Positions 36,120 to 44,368 of a stretch of DNA of 63,586 nucleotides are shown here, piece by piece. Where the stretch lies: NCBI GenBank assembly GCA_012517855.1, contig JAAYUD010000083.1, forward strand, positions 1-63,586, in the 5' to 3' direction. Positions within the stretch are counted from its first letter, which is position 1, and each line of letters opens with the position of its first letter. The translations under genes and the position numbers were made by a program. Below the pieces are notes generated by a model, which saw only the letters and a program-made list of their open reading frames with translations, was not told the DNA's origin and did no database searches. This stretch comes from Bacteroidales bacterium (GTDB lineage Bacteria; Bacteroidota; Bacteroidia; Bacteroidales; Bacteroidaceae).

Positions 36120-36206
36120 GGAAAGATGCCAGAGTGATCGAATGGGCCGGACTCGAAATCCGGTGAACGGCTTGCTGTTCCGGGGGTTTGAATCCCTCTC
36201 TTTCCG
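36120..36206 (+). tRNA. tRNA-Ser (anticodon CGA)
   Basis: The 87-base gene has a 7-bp acceptor stem (GGAAAGA/TCTTTCC), anticodon loop CTCGAAA with anticodon CGA, a long variable arm typical of type II serine tRNAs, a T-arm with loop TTTGAAT, and discriminator G. CCA is not encoded. Its 3' 59 bases form one end of the island's att repeat, so the present 3' half may be supplied by the element while the gene stays intact. Confidence 0.95.
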
Positions 36207-36208
36207 CA
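36148..36208 (+). repeat. attL: 61-bp direct repeat in tRNA-Ser
   Basis: These 61 bases, from the anticodon stem of tRNA-Ser to two bases past its end, recur without mismatch at 52791-52851. Identical repeats of a tRNA 3' end with an integrase gene next to one copy mark an integrated element. The span to the second copy is about 16.6 kb. Confidence 0.92.
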
Positions 36209-36234
36209 AATGGTAATTCATTACCAGCTGGTTA

Positions 36235-36267
36235 AAGGAATAAAGCTCTCGCTTCATTCCTTTTTTT
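36235..36267 (+). terminator. Terminator after tRNA-Ser (element copy)
   Basis: An AAGGAAT-AAAGC stem pairs with GCTT-ATTCCTT and is followed by seven T. A near copy lies at 52876-52910 beyond the other att repeat. Confidence 0.75.
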
Positions 36268-36320
36268 AGTTGTCTTGGGTAAGTCAAAATACTGGTTCAA
36301 AACAGATTTTTTGGCACTTC

Positions 36321-36360
36321 CCTTAGAGAATCCTTAGAGTTTTTCTGCAAATCCTTAGAG
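36321..36360 (+). repeat. Three phased CCTTAGAG repeats before the integrase start
   Basis: CCTTAGAG occurs at 36321, 36332 and 36353, spaced 11 and 21 bases, about one and two helical turns, ending six bases before the integrase ATG. They could be arm-type integrase sites or an autoregulatory operator. Confidence 0.5.
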
Positions 36361-36366
36361 CGAAAA

Positions 36367-37593
36367 ATGGCAACATTTAGAACATGTGTGCAGAGAAAAA
36401 GAAGCGATGGTAACTATGTGGTTTATATACGCATAGCTCATAATAATAAGATCGCTTATATTAAAACAGATTTATTGGTAAATGAAAAGGAAATTAAGAA
36501 AAACATCATTACCAATTCATTCGTAAACAAAAAATGTGCTATACTTATTGATGAATATATTGATAAGTGCAATAGATTTGGAGTAGGTAATTGGACTGCC
36601 AAAGAAATAGCTGATTATCTGACTAGTGGTGATGAACTGATCTCTTTTTCAGATTATTGTCGTTTATTTACTAGGAGAATGGATAATGAAGACCGAGAGA
36701 GTACTTCACAGAATTATAAGGTCGCTATTCATAAATTGGAAGAATTTAGTGGTAAAAAGAATCTTAAATTTTCGGACATTACTAGTAATCTCATAATGTC
36801 ATGGATTGAGTCTATGCGTGATACTAAAAAAGCCAAGAACGGTTATCCAAAAGCTATAAAAACGATGTTTCAGCATGGAGCTGATGAATACAATGATTAC
36901 GATAGGGATATAATAAAAATACCGAATCAACCATTTCGTAAAGTGAAAATCCCAAAACAAACAACCCCCCAAAAACGTGCGGCAGAAATAAAGGCATTAC
37001 AAAAATTCTTTGGTACCAATATTGATAATCTTAAAGCTCCTAAAGGGGGCTGGATAACAAGGGCAGAGAGGGCAAAAGATGTGTGCATGCTGATATTTTG
37101 TTTGGCAGGAATAAATACAGCAGATTTATTCGATTTGAGAAAAGATGCTTTAGTCGATAACAAGTTGTGCTATCATCGGAAGAAGACGAGAGGTAGGCGT
37201 GATGATGAAGCATATATGGAAATACTCGTACCTGATATTTTGAAACCGCTATTTTTTAAGTACAAGGGTAAGGAACGTTTATTTTCTTTTTGTGAAATAT
37301 ACGCCAATCAAAAGAATTTTAATAAATGCATTAATCAAGGGATGGCTGATATTAGAGATTGTTATGGTAATTCACATGATGATTCATTGGAATATATGAC
37401 GACATATACTATGCGTTGCTCTTGGGCAACTATTGCACATAATAACTGTGGCGCTTCAACAGAATTAGTGGCTTTTTCTTTGAATCATGGTTCTACTCAT
37501 AAAGTCACTGAAGGATATATCAAAACAGATTATTCTCCTATTAGCATGCTCAATCAGAAAGTTGTTGAATTTGTTTTTGGCAAGAGTAGGTAA
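36367..37593 (+). CDS. Tyrosine integrase of the tRNA-Ser island
   Basis: The 408-residue recombinase has an N-terminal arm-binding-like domain (to about 90), a SAM-like core-binding domain (95-190) and a C-terminal catalytic domain. The nucleophile is Tyr384 (TEGYIKTD), with His374 (SLNHGST) and Arg350 (YTMRCSW). The usual first catalytic Arg is absent: its place is CLAGINTADL. The first His of HxxR is Tyr. This resembles the IntDOT-like subgroup, where the first Arg is also substituted. It starts 160 bases from the tRNA and reads away from it. A broken copy of its 3' end lies at 55563-55777. Confidence 0.92.
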   Translation: MATFRTCVQRKRSDGNYVVYIRIAHNNKIAYIKTDLLVNEKEIKKNIITNSFVNKKCAILIDEYIDKCNRFGVGNWTAKEIADYLTSGDELISFSDYCRLFTRRMDNEDRESTSQNYKVAIHKLEEFSGKKNLKFSDITSNLIMSWIESMRDTKKAKNGYPKAIKTMFQHGADEYNDYDRDIIKIPNQPFRKVKIPKQTTPQKRAAEIKALQKFFGTNIDNLKAPKGGWITRAERAKDVCMLIFCLAGINTADLFDLRKDALVDNKLCYHRKKTRGRRDDEAYMEILVPDILKPLFFKYKGKERLFSFCEIYANQKNFNKCINQGMADIRDCYGNSHDDSLEYMTTYTMRCSWATIAHNNCGASTELVAFSLNHGSTHKVTEGYIKTDYSPISMLNQKVVEFVFGKSR

Positions 37594-37615
37594 TAGATGA
37601 TTATTTTTGAAAAAG

Positions 37616-37649
37616 GTTCCTATTCATAGCAATATGAACGGGAACTTTT
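37616..37649 (+). terminator. Terminator of the integrase gene
   Basis: GTTCCTATTCAT pairs with ATGAACGGGAAC (one mismatch) around loop AGCAAT and is followed by TTTTA. The same hairpin follows the integrase remnant at 55.7 kb. Confidence 0.7.
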
Positions 37650-37682
37650 ATTATTTTTGGCATATAAATTTATACTAAAGTT

Positions 37683-38696
37683 ATGGATAGTTCACCAAAT
37701 TATCAAATATGTTTTGATATTCAATATATTAAGGTTATGCAATCGTCTTTAGAAGCCTTTTTTGATTTTACTCCAGATCAAATTCTTACCGAATTAGTGG
37801 ACGTTATATTTAAATGGCGTTCGAAAGCTTCTCCAGATGAAATAGCTAAAATTGAGGGACAATGTACTTTAGATGATGGAGGAATAGATGGACTTAAATA
37901 TGGATTCTTGCTTGGTGGTGAAATTGGAATAACAGTACCAAGAGAGTTTACGCAGGAAGATTTTGATGCAACTTGTATGCAATATTTACGTCCATTATTG
38001 AAGGATAAATACCAATTATATAGGTGGCCCCTTGTTTTTATTACAGCATTATATTTTAGAGATCATAATCCGAATTATGAAGATCCGTCTTCTTATGACG
38101 ATGTCGTTTGCTGGTTATATAAATTGCATATACGTCCTGATTTGTTGAAATTATATATCGCTCTAAATGGAAAGAAGGAGAGAGGCAGTGAAAGAATAAC
38201 AATAAAAATCGGGAATAATTCACCTATCAATCTTTCAAACCAAACGAGGTGGTTTGAACTACTGTTTAAAAATATATTTGATAAATATTTAAGCATTGAA
38301 AGTGTCAAGGAAGCGAAAGCTGAATTGGATTTTGTCTATGGTAAAAAAATTGGAAATAAGGGAAATATTACTCAACTGAAATATATTTACGGTATCTACA
38401 AATTAATGGAAGGTTCTGCAGTTCAACCCAAAACTCAAAAAACGGCTTCGATGAAAATCTGTAAGTTTATCGTTAAATATTTGGCTTTTATTGGAGAAAT
38501 TAAGTTTGATGAAAGCATAAATAAAGAGACACAAACCGAAGATTTACAGCGACAAGAATATGAAAAGGCACGACAAATAAGAAGCATAATAAATAATATT
38601 AAAGATAGTACATTGGAAAATATATTGGATAGGAGAAAATATAAATTACCTAAGGATACTAACTTTCTAGAATCTTGGCTTTTCAAATATTGGTAA
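37683..38696 (+). CDS. Unknown island protein, 337 residues
   Basis: I do not recognise a family. The protein is soluble-looking and mostly helical, with no signal peptide or membrane segment. Aromatic-rich stretches such as YRWPLVFITALYFRDHN and RWFELLFKNIFDKYL stand out, and its C-terminus is charged (ARQIRSIINNIKDST). It follows the integrase terminator by 34 bases and is encoded in AT-rich DNA like the rest of the island. Its place next to the integrase suggests cargo, or a helper of integration, replication or regulation. Confidence 0.65.
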   Translation: MDSSPNYQICFDIQYIKVMQSSLEAFFDFTPDQILTELVDVIFKWRSKASPDEIAKIEGQCTLDDGGIDGLKYGFLLGGEIGITVPREFTQEDFDATCMQYLRPLLKDKYQLYRWPLVFITALYFRDHNPNYEDPSSYDDVVCWLYKLHIRPDLLKLYIALNGKKERGSERITIKIGNNSPINLSNQTRWFELLFKNIFDKYLSIESVKEAKAELDFVYGKKIGNKGNITQLKYIYGIYKLMEGSAVQPKTQKTASMKICKFIVKYLAFIGEIKFDESINKETQTEDLQRQEYEKARQIRSIINNIKDSTLENILDRRKYKLPKDTNFLESWLFKYW

Positions 38697-38751
38697 TTAT
38701 TTTGTTTCTTTTTCATAGAATTAATTACCAATTTGCTTTTGCTTTCTGTTC

Positions 38752-38759
38752 TACTTTTG
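38752..38759 (+). promoter_or_regulatory. Candidate -7 box for the 38834 gene cluster
   Basis: TACTTTTG matches TAnnTTTG, 75 bases before the start at 38834. Together with the next base it is repeated inverted at 38819-38827 (ACAAAAGTA), so the leader is flanked by a 9-bp inverted repeat. Confidence 0.4.
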
Positions 38760-38833
38760 TCCCAGTAATCGAATGAATCGGTTGCTGGTGAAGCCCTCGC
38801 CTATTTTTAAAAGAGGACACAAAAGTACAAATT

Positions 38834-39328
38834 ATGAGTTTAAAAAACAATGCTGAGAATCAAAATCAGCAAAAAAACATTGAGTTAACAATTGTTGAGC
38901 GCATTGTCGCAGGTGTAAACAATGAACCGAGAGAAATTCGGGTGCGGTTTAAACAGATATGGAATGTCCCTTCTGTGCAGCTTAATTTTCAGTACAAGAG
39001 TGGAATTCGTGAGTTCCTTGTCACTCCAACCAATGAAAAGCTTTCAAATGCTATTATTTCCGCACTGACTGATGATATGGAAGCGATTCGGGAAATTAAA
39101 GATCAAGAACAGGCGTTAGGTGGAACGGAAAATTTCGAATTGGAGCTTTTTGAACAATTTCTCAGCGAACGTAAGAATCGTCTAACGATTGAAGATGATT
39201 TCAAAGCTAATGATGGCACTCGCTACTTGCACGCAAAATTTACTGTGGCATATCATCGAGTAGTTGAGTTTTATTTGCTTCGTACCGAACATCTAGAGAG
39301 TTTACTTGATGCTGCAAAAGCTGCATAA
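38834..39328 (+). CDS. Unknown island protein, 164 residues
   Basis: No family was recognised. It is a compact alpha/beta-looking soluble protein: a polar N-terminus rich in Asn/Gln, beta-type segments (IELTIVERIVAGV, EIRVRFKQIWNVPSVQLNFQY) and an acidic helical C-terminal half (ENFELELFEQFLSERKNR). A strong palindromic terminator follows. It is the first gene of a three-gene plus-strand run ending with the helicase-like protein, so it may serve the same process. Confidence 0.6.
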   Translation: MSLKNNAENQNQQKNIELTIVERIVAGVNNEPREIRVRFKQIWNVPSVQLNFQYKSGIREFLVTPTNEKLSNAIISALTDDMEAIREIKDQEQALGGTENFELELFEQFLSERKNRLTIEDDFKANDGTRYLHAKFTVAYHRVVEFYLLRTEHLESLLDAAKAA

Positions 39329-39344
39329 ATCCATTGCTAAATTT

Positions 39345-39372
39345 GGAGAGGGGGGAATTCCCCTCTCCTTTT
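39345..39372 (+). terminator. Palindromic terminator after the 164-residue gene
   Basis: GGAGAGGGG (39345-39353) pairs with CCCCTCTCC (39360-39368) followed by TTTT. Confidence 0.75.
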
Positions 39373-39383
39373 AAATCGAAAAC

Positions 39384-39818
39384 ATGATAATAAATTTTTC
39401 ATCTTTATATGATAATGAATATGCTCATGGTCAAGTAAAGCAATTGATGGAGCAAAAGTGTAAGTTGACGATCGAGCTGACAGATGAACCCTGTGCTTGG
39501 ATAAACGCACGTAGGATAACAGGTCTGAGATACATTCTTAATCGACAATCTTGGTCGTGGCTACTTGCTTATTTAGAGAATGGGAAGATAGATGATTTTC
39601 GTGTCTTTCCATTACAAACGGAACGAATCGAGGATTTCCAGATGCAGGCATTAGAGGAATTGATCGGAACGAAATGTAATGTGTTTAAGGTCCCTTTTTT
39701 GCGAGAGGTGAGGGCATATGTTACGCTTATTGCCATATTCCCATATGGAAGAATAAAATTCAAGATCAGATTAACGAATAATTTTATGGATTATTTATAC
39801 GATAACAATATATGCTAA
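39384..39818 (+). CDS. Unknown island protein overlapping the helicase-like gene
   Basis: The 144-residue protein has no recognised domain. It mixes beta-rich segments (VRAYVTLIAIFPYGRIKFKIRLTNN) with helical ones (AWINARRITGLRYILNRQSW). Its last seven bases overlap the start of the helicase-like gene at 39812, which points to translational coupling and a shared complex or process. It lies 55 bases after the preceding gene, beyond its terminator. Confidence 0.6.
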   Translation: MIINFSSLYDNEYAHGQVKQLMEQKCKLTIELTDEPCAWINARRITGLRYILNRQSWSWLLAYLENGKIDDFRVFPLQTERIEDFQMQALEELIGTKCNVFKVPFLREVRAYVTLIAIFPYGRIKFKIRLTNNFMDYLYDNNIC

Positions 39819-41575
39819 AGACTGATTATATTATAAACGAATCGCAACATCTTTCTGATATTATGGATCAGATAGGTACAAATACAATATTATCAAAGAA
39901 ATTGCCTGGTATCGGAGTGACTTCTATGGAAATCAACTCCAGCAGGCATTCATTATTGGTAGAACCGAATGTGCCTGTTATTCAAGGCAAATCTAAAAAA
40001 CATAAAAGTTTATTTGGTGTTTACGAAGGTGTTACGATTAAAAACATCAAGGATTATTTTCAAGGATCGCATGGCTATGATAAAATAATGGTTACGCCAG
40101 AGAGCTTCTATAAGGTGATGGCAGCTTGCAATCAGTTGGGAATAAATCCATATACTCACTTTTTTTGCTTGTTTGATGAAGCGCATTTGATGGTTAAGGA
40201 TGTCGATTATAGGGGAGATATGGTTTTACCTTTAGATGATTTTTTCCGTTTTAAGGGTAAAGCTCTGACAACAGCGACCCCCATCGAATTATCCGATCCA
40301 AGATTTAATGAATTTGATTTTAAAACAGTAAACATTCATCCCAATTACGATTTTCGTCAGCCTGTTACTCTTATCAGCACTAACAATACATATCAAAGCA
40401 TCAAAAAATATGTAGACGAACACAGCGGGCAAATATGTTTTTTTATTAATCTAACCGAATATACGATCTCTCTGATTAGACAATTGGGCATTGAAGATGA
40501 ATCGGCTGCTTTTTGTTCTCCTAAAAGCCAAATCAAATTAAAACATGAATATGGATTTAAATGTGCTTATGATACATGGACTGCTGAGAGGATGAAACGA
40601 TACAATTTTTTTACTGGGAGATTTTTTAATGCTTTTGATTTAGACGAAGAAATAAAACCTGATGTCGTGATGTTGACAGATTTACATCAATCGACATATA
40701 CGATACTTGATGTCAATACCGATTGCGTACAAATTGCAGGTAGATTTCGTAATGGTCTTTCATCCTTAACCCATATTTATACAACAGACAAAGAACTGCC
40801 TATTGCTACTAAAGATCAAGTTGTTGCTCAGTTAAGGGAACGTGAGAACGTTTTTACTTTTATAAGCACTTATTATATGAGCGCATCATCCGAAGGAGAG
40901 AGAAATGCATTCGGAGAAGCGAAACGGTCGCTACCTTTCTATAAAATGTTGAATGCCGATGAAAGCAAAAATTATTTTGTCATGGATAATTGGATCAATG
41001 ACGCTCTTATTAAAGCGAGCTATCATGACCCTGAGCATATTATTGATTTATATTACAAAAGCGAAATGTTTCGTCCGACCTGTACCGGCTATGAATATCC
41101 TTATGAAGATTTTGAGCATTTCAAACTACAGCATTCTAAAATGACATTAAAGAAAAAACGGCAGAAAATGGTTATGCTTTTATCCGCTTTAGGAAAAAAA
41201 TTGAATGCGGGAGATTTTGGAATAATAGCGGAAATGCGTGAAATAGATCCACTAATTGTTGAAGCCTATGAGCTCCTAGGGGAAGAAGAGATAGGACAGC
41301 TGCAATATTCACCTAGAGCGATGAAAGAAGCTATTATTTTAAAAAAAGAAACAAGTAATACCGTAGTCAAATTGATAAAGAATAGCTTTTATATAAACTG
41401 TAAGTACACTTGTACTCAGATTGAAACTGAAATCACACGAATATTCAACCTTTGTAATATACATCCCGATAAAAAAATACGTGGTGAGACTATTACTTGC
41501 TATTTTGATGCGGTTCCTTGTAAAATAGGTAAAAAGAGAAATCGAGGATACAGTCTTTTAGATTTTAAAATATAA
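39812..41575 (+). CDS. SF2-helicase-like protein with a lysine-less P-loop (A)
   Basis: The 587-residue protein keeps the spacing of SF2 helicases. A motif I position at residues 33-38 reads GIGVTS, with Val where the P-loop Lys should be. Motif II is DEAH (122-125), motif III TATP (154-157) and motif VI QIAGRFR (307-313). The C-terminal 250 residues are helical and unassigned. Losing the Lys normally abolishes or strongly alters ATP hydrolysis, yet the other motifs are preserved, so this looks like a diverged but selected family rather than decay. It ends three bases before a bidirectional hairpin and faces the similar protein B. Confidence 0.7.
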   Translation: MLKTDYIINESQHLSDIMDQIGTNTILSKKLPGIGVTSMEINSSRHSLLVEPNVPVIQGKSKKHKSLFGVYEGVTIKNIKDYFQGSHGYDKIMVTPESFYKVMAACNQLGINPYTHFFCLFDEAHLMVKDVDYRGDMVLPLDDFFRFKGKALTTATPIELSDPRFNEFDFKTVNIHPNYDFRQPVTLISTNNTYQSIKKYVDEHSGQICFFINLTEYTISLIRQLGIEDESAAFCSPKSQIKLKHEYGFKCAYDTWTAERMKRYNFFTGRFFNAFDLDEEIKPDVVMLTDLHQSTYTILDVNTDCVQIAGRFRNGLSSLTHIYTTDKELPIATKDQVVAQLRERENVFTFISTYYMSASSEGERNAFGEAKRSLPFYKMLNADESKNYFVMDNWINDALIKASYHDPEHIIDLYYKSEMFRPTCTGYEYPYEDFEHFKLQHSKMTLKKKRQKMVMLLSALGKKLNAGDFGIIAEMREIDPLIVEAYELLGEEEIGQLQYSPRAMKEAIILKKETSNTVVKLIKNSFYINCKYTCTQIETEITRIFNLCNIHPDKKIRGETITCYFDAVPCKIGKKRNRGYSLLDFKI

Positions 41576-41577
41576 TG

Positions 41578-41636
41578 GGTAGGACAAATTGTCGTTTATA
41601 TAGCAATTATATACCCTAATGGAAGTTTGTCCTACC
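41578..41636. terminator. Bidirectional hairpin between the two helicase-like genes
   Basis: GGTAGGACAAA (41578-41588) and TTTGTCCTACC (41626-41636) form a perfect 11-bp stem around a 37-base AT-rich loop. A related hairpin with nearly the same stem lies at 48600-48657. Confidence 0.7.
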
Positions 41637-41643
41637 TATTATA

Positions 41644-43464
41644 CTATTTTACTTTCTTGATTATATATCCGTTTTTGCGACTGCCATCTTCCATACTCAT
41701 TTTACATTCTTTAATCTCATACCCATAAAAATTTTGTAAGTCTGTAGCTTTGGCAGCTTTCTCAATTCCCAGTTCTGCATAGATGCCTTTTAGCATTGCT
41801 TTTATTTCAGATGTAGACATACGGCTTTTATCCTTTAGACGCTTTTCAAGTTCGTTACATATCATACCTCTTTTTTGTTTTGTGGAAATTTCCTTATTTA
41901 ATTCACTTCTTTTATAACCCAAAGCTTTAATGCGTTCACTACCCAACTGCTTATAGTAATATTTGATTTCAGGATGCTCAAACTCCATCAGACTAAACAG
42001 TCTCCCTTTTTTATTATCCTGTGCATTACAATATCGTTGCATCATCTCATTGAAAGATAATTCAGTGGAAAGATACTCCAGCTGTTCTTCATACTCAACA
42101 TATTCTTGGTTTCCAACTAATTCAAAATTTTCGTCTTCCAAGCAGCGTTTCACTGCAATCCCATTTTTATACTGATACGCTTTTACCATATATTCATATT
42201 GGTCACTGATATAGGCAATATAGTTGAACTCCATAGGATGGTCAACGTCTTTACACATGATATAAGACTCGGAATACTTTAAATAATTCTGGCTTTTCAT
42301 AAGATCTGACTTTAATTTTTCCGAAATATCGTCAGGTGCTTGATTATAATAATTAATGAGCTTTTTTGACTGTTCGCATTTCTTTTTAAGGCTTTCCCAG
42401 TAGTCTTCTTCTGTTTCATTTTGTCCAAAATTATACACGAAAGTAATATACTTTCTGAACGGATTGCATTCCAGCCTTTGTCTACCTGCTATTTGCACCA
42501 AGTCAGTAGATATGTCAATCGTGGTGTTTGTTCGATGGCAGTCACTTATGACAAATGTCGAAGCGCAAGTAGAATAGAAATCACAACCTGCAAAAACGGT
42601 CGAAGTACAAAACGTAAATTTCTTGTGCTTTTCTCCTTTCAACGGAATATGCCCTATTTCAAAACCTTCACCCAACAATATTTTAATATCGTTTTCATTC
42701 TTCTTTGGATTGCCAACAATAATATTTGTCTCTTCAGGTTTCAATTCTGTACTTTTGATAACGGAAAGAATATTCTTCACACTGTTGACGAAGATGACAC
42801 ATTCTCTTGAGAAAATGGTTTCACCTTGTACCCTTATCGAGGGATACGCTCCTTCTTTATAATTGTTCACAATTTTGCATGCTACTTTTATGGGGTTGGA
42901 TGAACGCCTCCTGATGACTTTAACTTTTTCTACATCTTCCCAGACCAATTGATAATAATCTATCTCTTGGAAAATCTCTATCTGTTCAAGCAGCTCGTCC
43001 AGACAAGGAGTTGCCGATAAGTACGTGACATATGGCATGGCTTTTATCTTTTCAAGCAACTTCATTTCCGTTTCAGATTTGAAACTGCCGTCACTAATAA
43101 TATATTGGAATTCGTCCGTTACGACACGCCAATCCGTTTTATCATCTATACAATCTATTACTCTGCCTATTGAATCATAGGTTACTAAAATCTTGGGAGT
43201 TTCCGTAGCGTTGATATATTCTATTATACGATCTGTCGATACACCACTTTTCACCAGAAATGTTCCTTGAGTCTGTTCATGTTTATTGACAAGTAAATTG
43301 ACTCTGGGTGATGCAATAATTGTTTTATGTTTATCATCTAATGCTAAAGTGGTTGCACCACAATTTGGAACGCTTTTATTCAAAATACCATTTGGTAGTT
43401 CGAAATTTTTAATCTCTTTTAAATACTGTACCCCTTTAGGTACATTGATAGAAATTTTTCTCAT
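41644..43464 (-). CDS. SF2-helicase-like protein with a lysine-less P-loop (B)
   Basis: The 606-residue protein has the same architecture as protein A. A motif I region at 33-39 reads PNCGATT, with Ala in place of Lys; motif II is TDEFQ (116-120) instead of DEAH; motif III is SATP (150-153); motif VI is QIAGRQR (324-330). The C-terminal third is charged and helical (GSERIKALGYKRSELNKE), suggesting nucleic-acid or protein binding. It is convergent with A, and its leader of about 320 bases contains an attenuator-like repeat set. Overall sequence identity to A looks low; the relation rests on shared motif order and positions. Confidence 0.7.
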   Translation of the reverse strand: MRKISINVPKGVQYLKEIKNFELPNGILNKSVPNCGATTLALDDKHKTIIASPRVNLLVNKHEQTQGTFLVKSGVSTDRIIEYINATETPKILVTYDSIGRVIDCIDDKTDWRVVTDEFQYIISDGSFKSETEMKLLEKIKAMPYVTYLSATPCLDELLEQIEIFQEIDYYQLVWEDVEKVKVIRRRSSNPIKVACKIVNNYKEGAYPSIRVQGETIFSRECVIFVNSVKNILSVIKSTELKPEETNIIVGNPKKNENDIKILLGEGFEIGHIPLKGEKHKKFTFCTSTVFAGCDFYSTCASTFVISDCHRTNTTIDISTDLVQIAGRQRLECNPFRKYITFVYNFGQNETEEDYWESLKKKCEQSKKLINYYNQAPDDISEKLKSDLMKSQNYLKYSESYIMCKDVDHPMEFNYIAYISDQYEYMVKAYQYKNGIAVKRCLEDENFELVGNQEYVEYEEQLEYLSTELSFNEMMQRYCNAQDNKKGRLFSLMEFEHPEIKYYYKQLGSERIKALGYKRSELNKEISTKQKRGMICNELEKRLKDKSRMSTSEIKAMLKGIYAELGIEKAAKATDLQNFYGYEIKECKMSMEDGSRKNGYIIKKVK

Positions 43465-43550
43465 ACATATAAAATTTTATGAGATTATAAAAAAAATATC
43501 TTTTTGCTGTTGTCTTGCTTTTACAAGATAAATCTCTTTTTATTATAGGA

Positions 43551-43674
43551 GCTGGGAAGAAAAATCAGACGGCCCATTTTCAAGTTGAAACTGAAAAATT
43601 TAAAATCCAAAAATGTCTGATTTATTACCTGTTTTATATCTTATATATAAGGAAGCTGGGAAGAAAAATCAGAC
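43551..43674. repeat. Two 20-bp direct repeats with a central inverted copy
   Basis: A 20-base repeat ending in AAATCAGAC occurs at 43551-43570 and again, identical, at 43655-43674. Between them, 43615-43623 reads GTCTGATTT, the exact complement of the repeat's last nine bases. The central copy can therefore pair with either flank, giving two mutually exclusive stems. A hairpin with a T-run follows at 43692. Confidence 0.7.
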
Positions 43675-43691
43675 ACGAATTTCCAAAATAT

Positions 43692-43715
43692 AACCAGACT
43701 CTCATCTGGTTTTTT
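43692..43715 (+). terminator. Hairpin with T-run next to the direct repeats
   Basis: AACCAGA (43692-43698) pairs with TCTGGTT (43705-43711), with T6 at 43710-43715. In plus orientation it ends the repeat block like a rho-independent terminator. From 43801 to 44368 I see no credible gene, only an 8-bp inverted repeat (CCTCCACC 43976-43983 with GGTGGAGG 44024-44031). Confidence 0.6.
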
Positions 43716-43792
43716 ATTTTGCGATCGCTATATGTGGAAATTGTGGAAAAAGGAGTGTTTTTGAAATCTCTTTTTCCTCGTTCTTGATAATG

Positions 43793-43800
43793 CAAAGGTA
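43793..43800 (-). promoter_or_regulatory. -7 promoter box for helicase-like gene B
   Basis: The minus strand reads TACCTTTG (TAnnTTTG). Transcription from here would give a leader of about 320 bases that includes the direct repeats and hairpin. Confidence 0.45.
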
Positions 43801-44368
43801 CCGCTTTTCCCTCGACTAAAAAAATAAAAAACAGACATTCCGAATTAATCGTGCAGAGAGTGAAACCTGCTTATTTTATAGATATTCGAGAACGATATGA
43901 CACTGAAAAATGAAGTTAAGGACGCTATTTTACAGTTTTATTATATGCGCGGGAGTCCTATGTTAAAAACGCCCCCCTCCACCCACTCTTTGGTAAATGA
44001 TACGAAACAGTCACTTGATGGACGGTGGAGGAAAAAACATATCATATTGATAGGGTCATGACCGCTTGAAGAAAAGTCTTTTTATGTAATATATAGATGG
44101 ACGCACAATTGATATTTCATCCGATTGCTTTTAGCGGAGTTGCCTTTTTATTCAGTTATTGCATTCTCTCTACACTTTTATTTCACAAATAGGTAGAAGA
44201 AAACCATATATCGCCTACTTGTTTCTTCATCATATCGATGCGAATAAAAAAAGGAATATAGTCTGTAAACATAATAGCATAAGTTATCGAAGAAAACTCA
44301 ATAAGTCCGATATTGAATGTAAAATTATACTTCGGGCTTCATTTATCAACCGATTAAAACTTATTTGA

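Noticed and set aside
43551-43674. Possible CRISPR array
   Set aside because: Only two repeats 104 bases apart with no further copies and no cas genes.
43515-43787. 90-residue frame through the direct repeats
   Set aside because: It translates both repeats and the T-run hairpin; the region reads as leader or RNA structure.
44159-44368. 69-residue plus-strand frame before DUF3871
   Set aside because: Basic, low-complexity composition and no recognisable domain; ends at the DUF3871 start without a convincing link.
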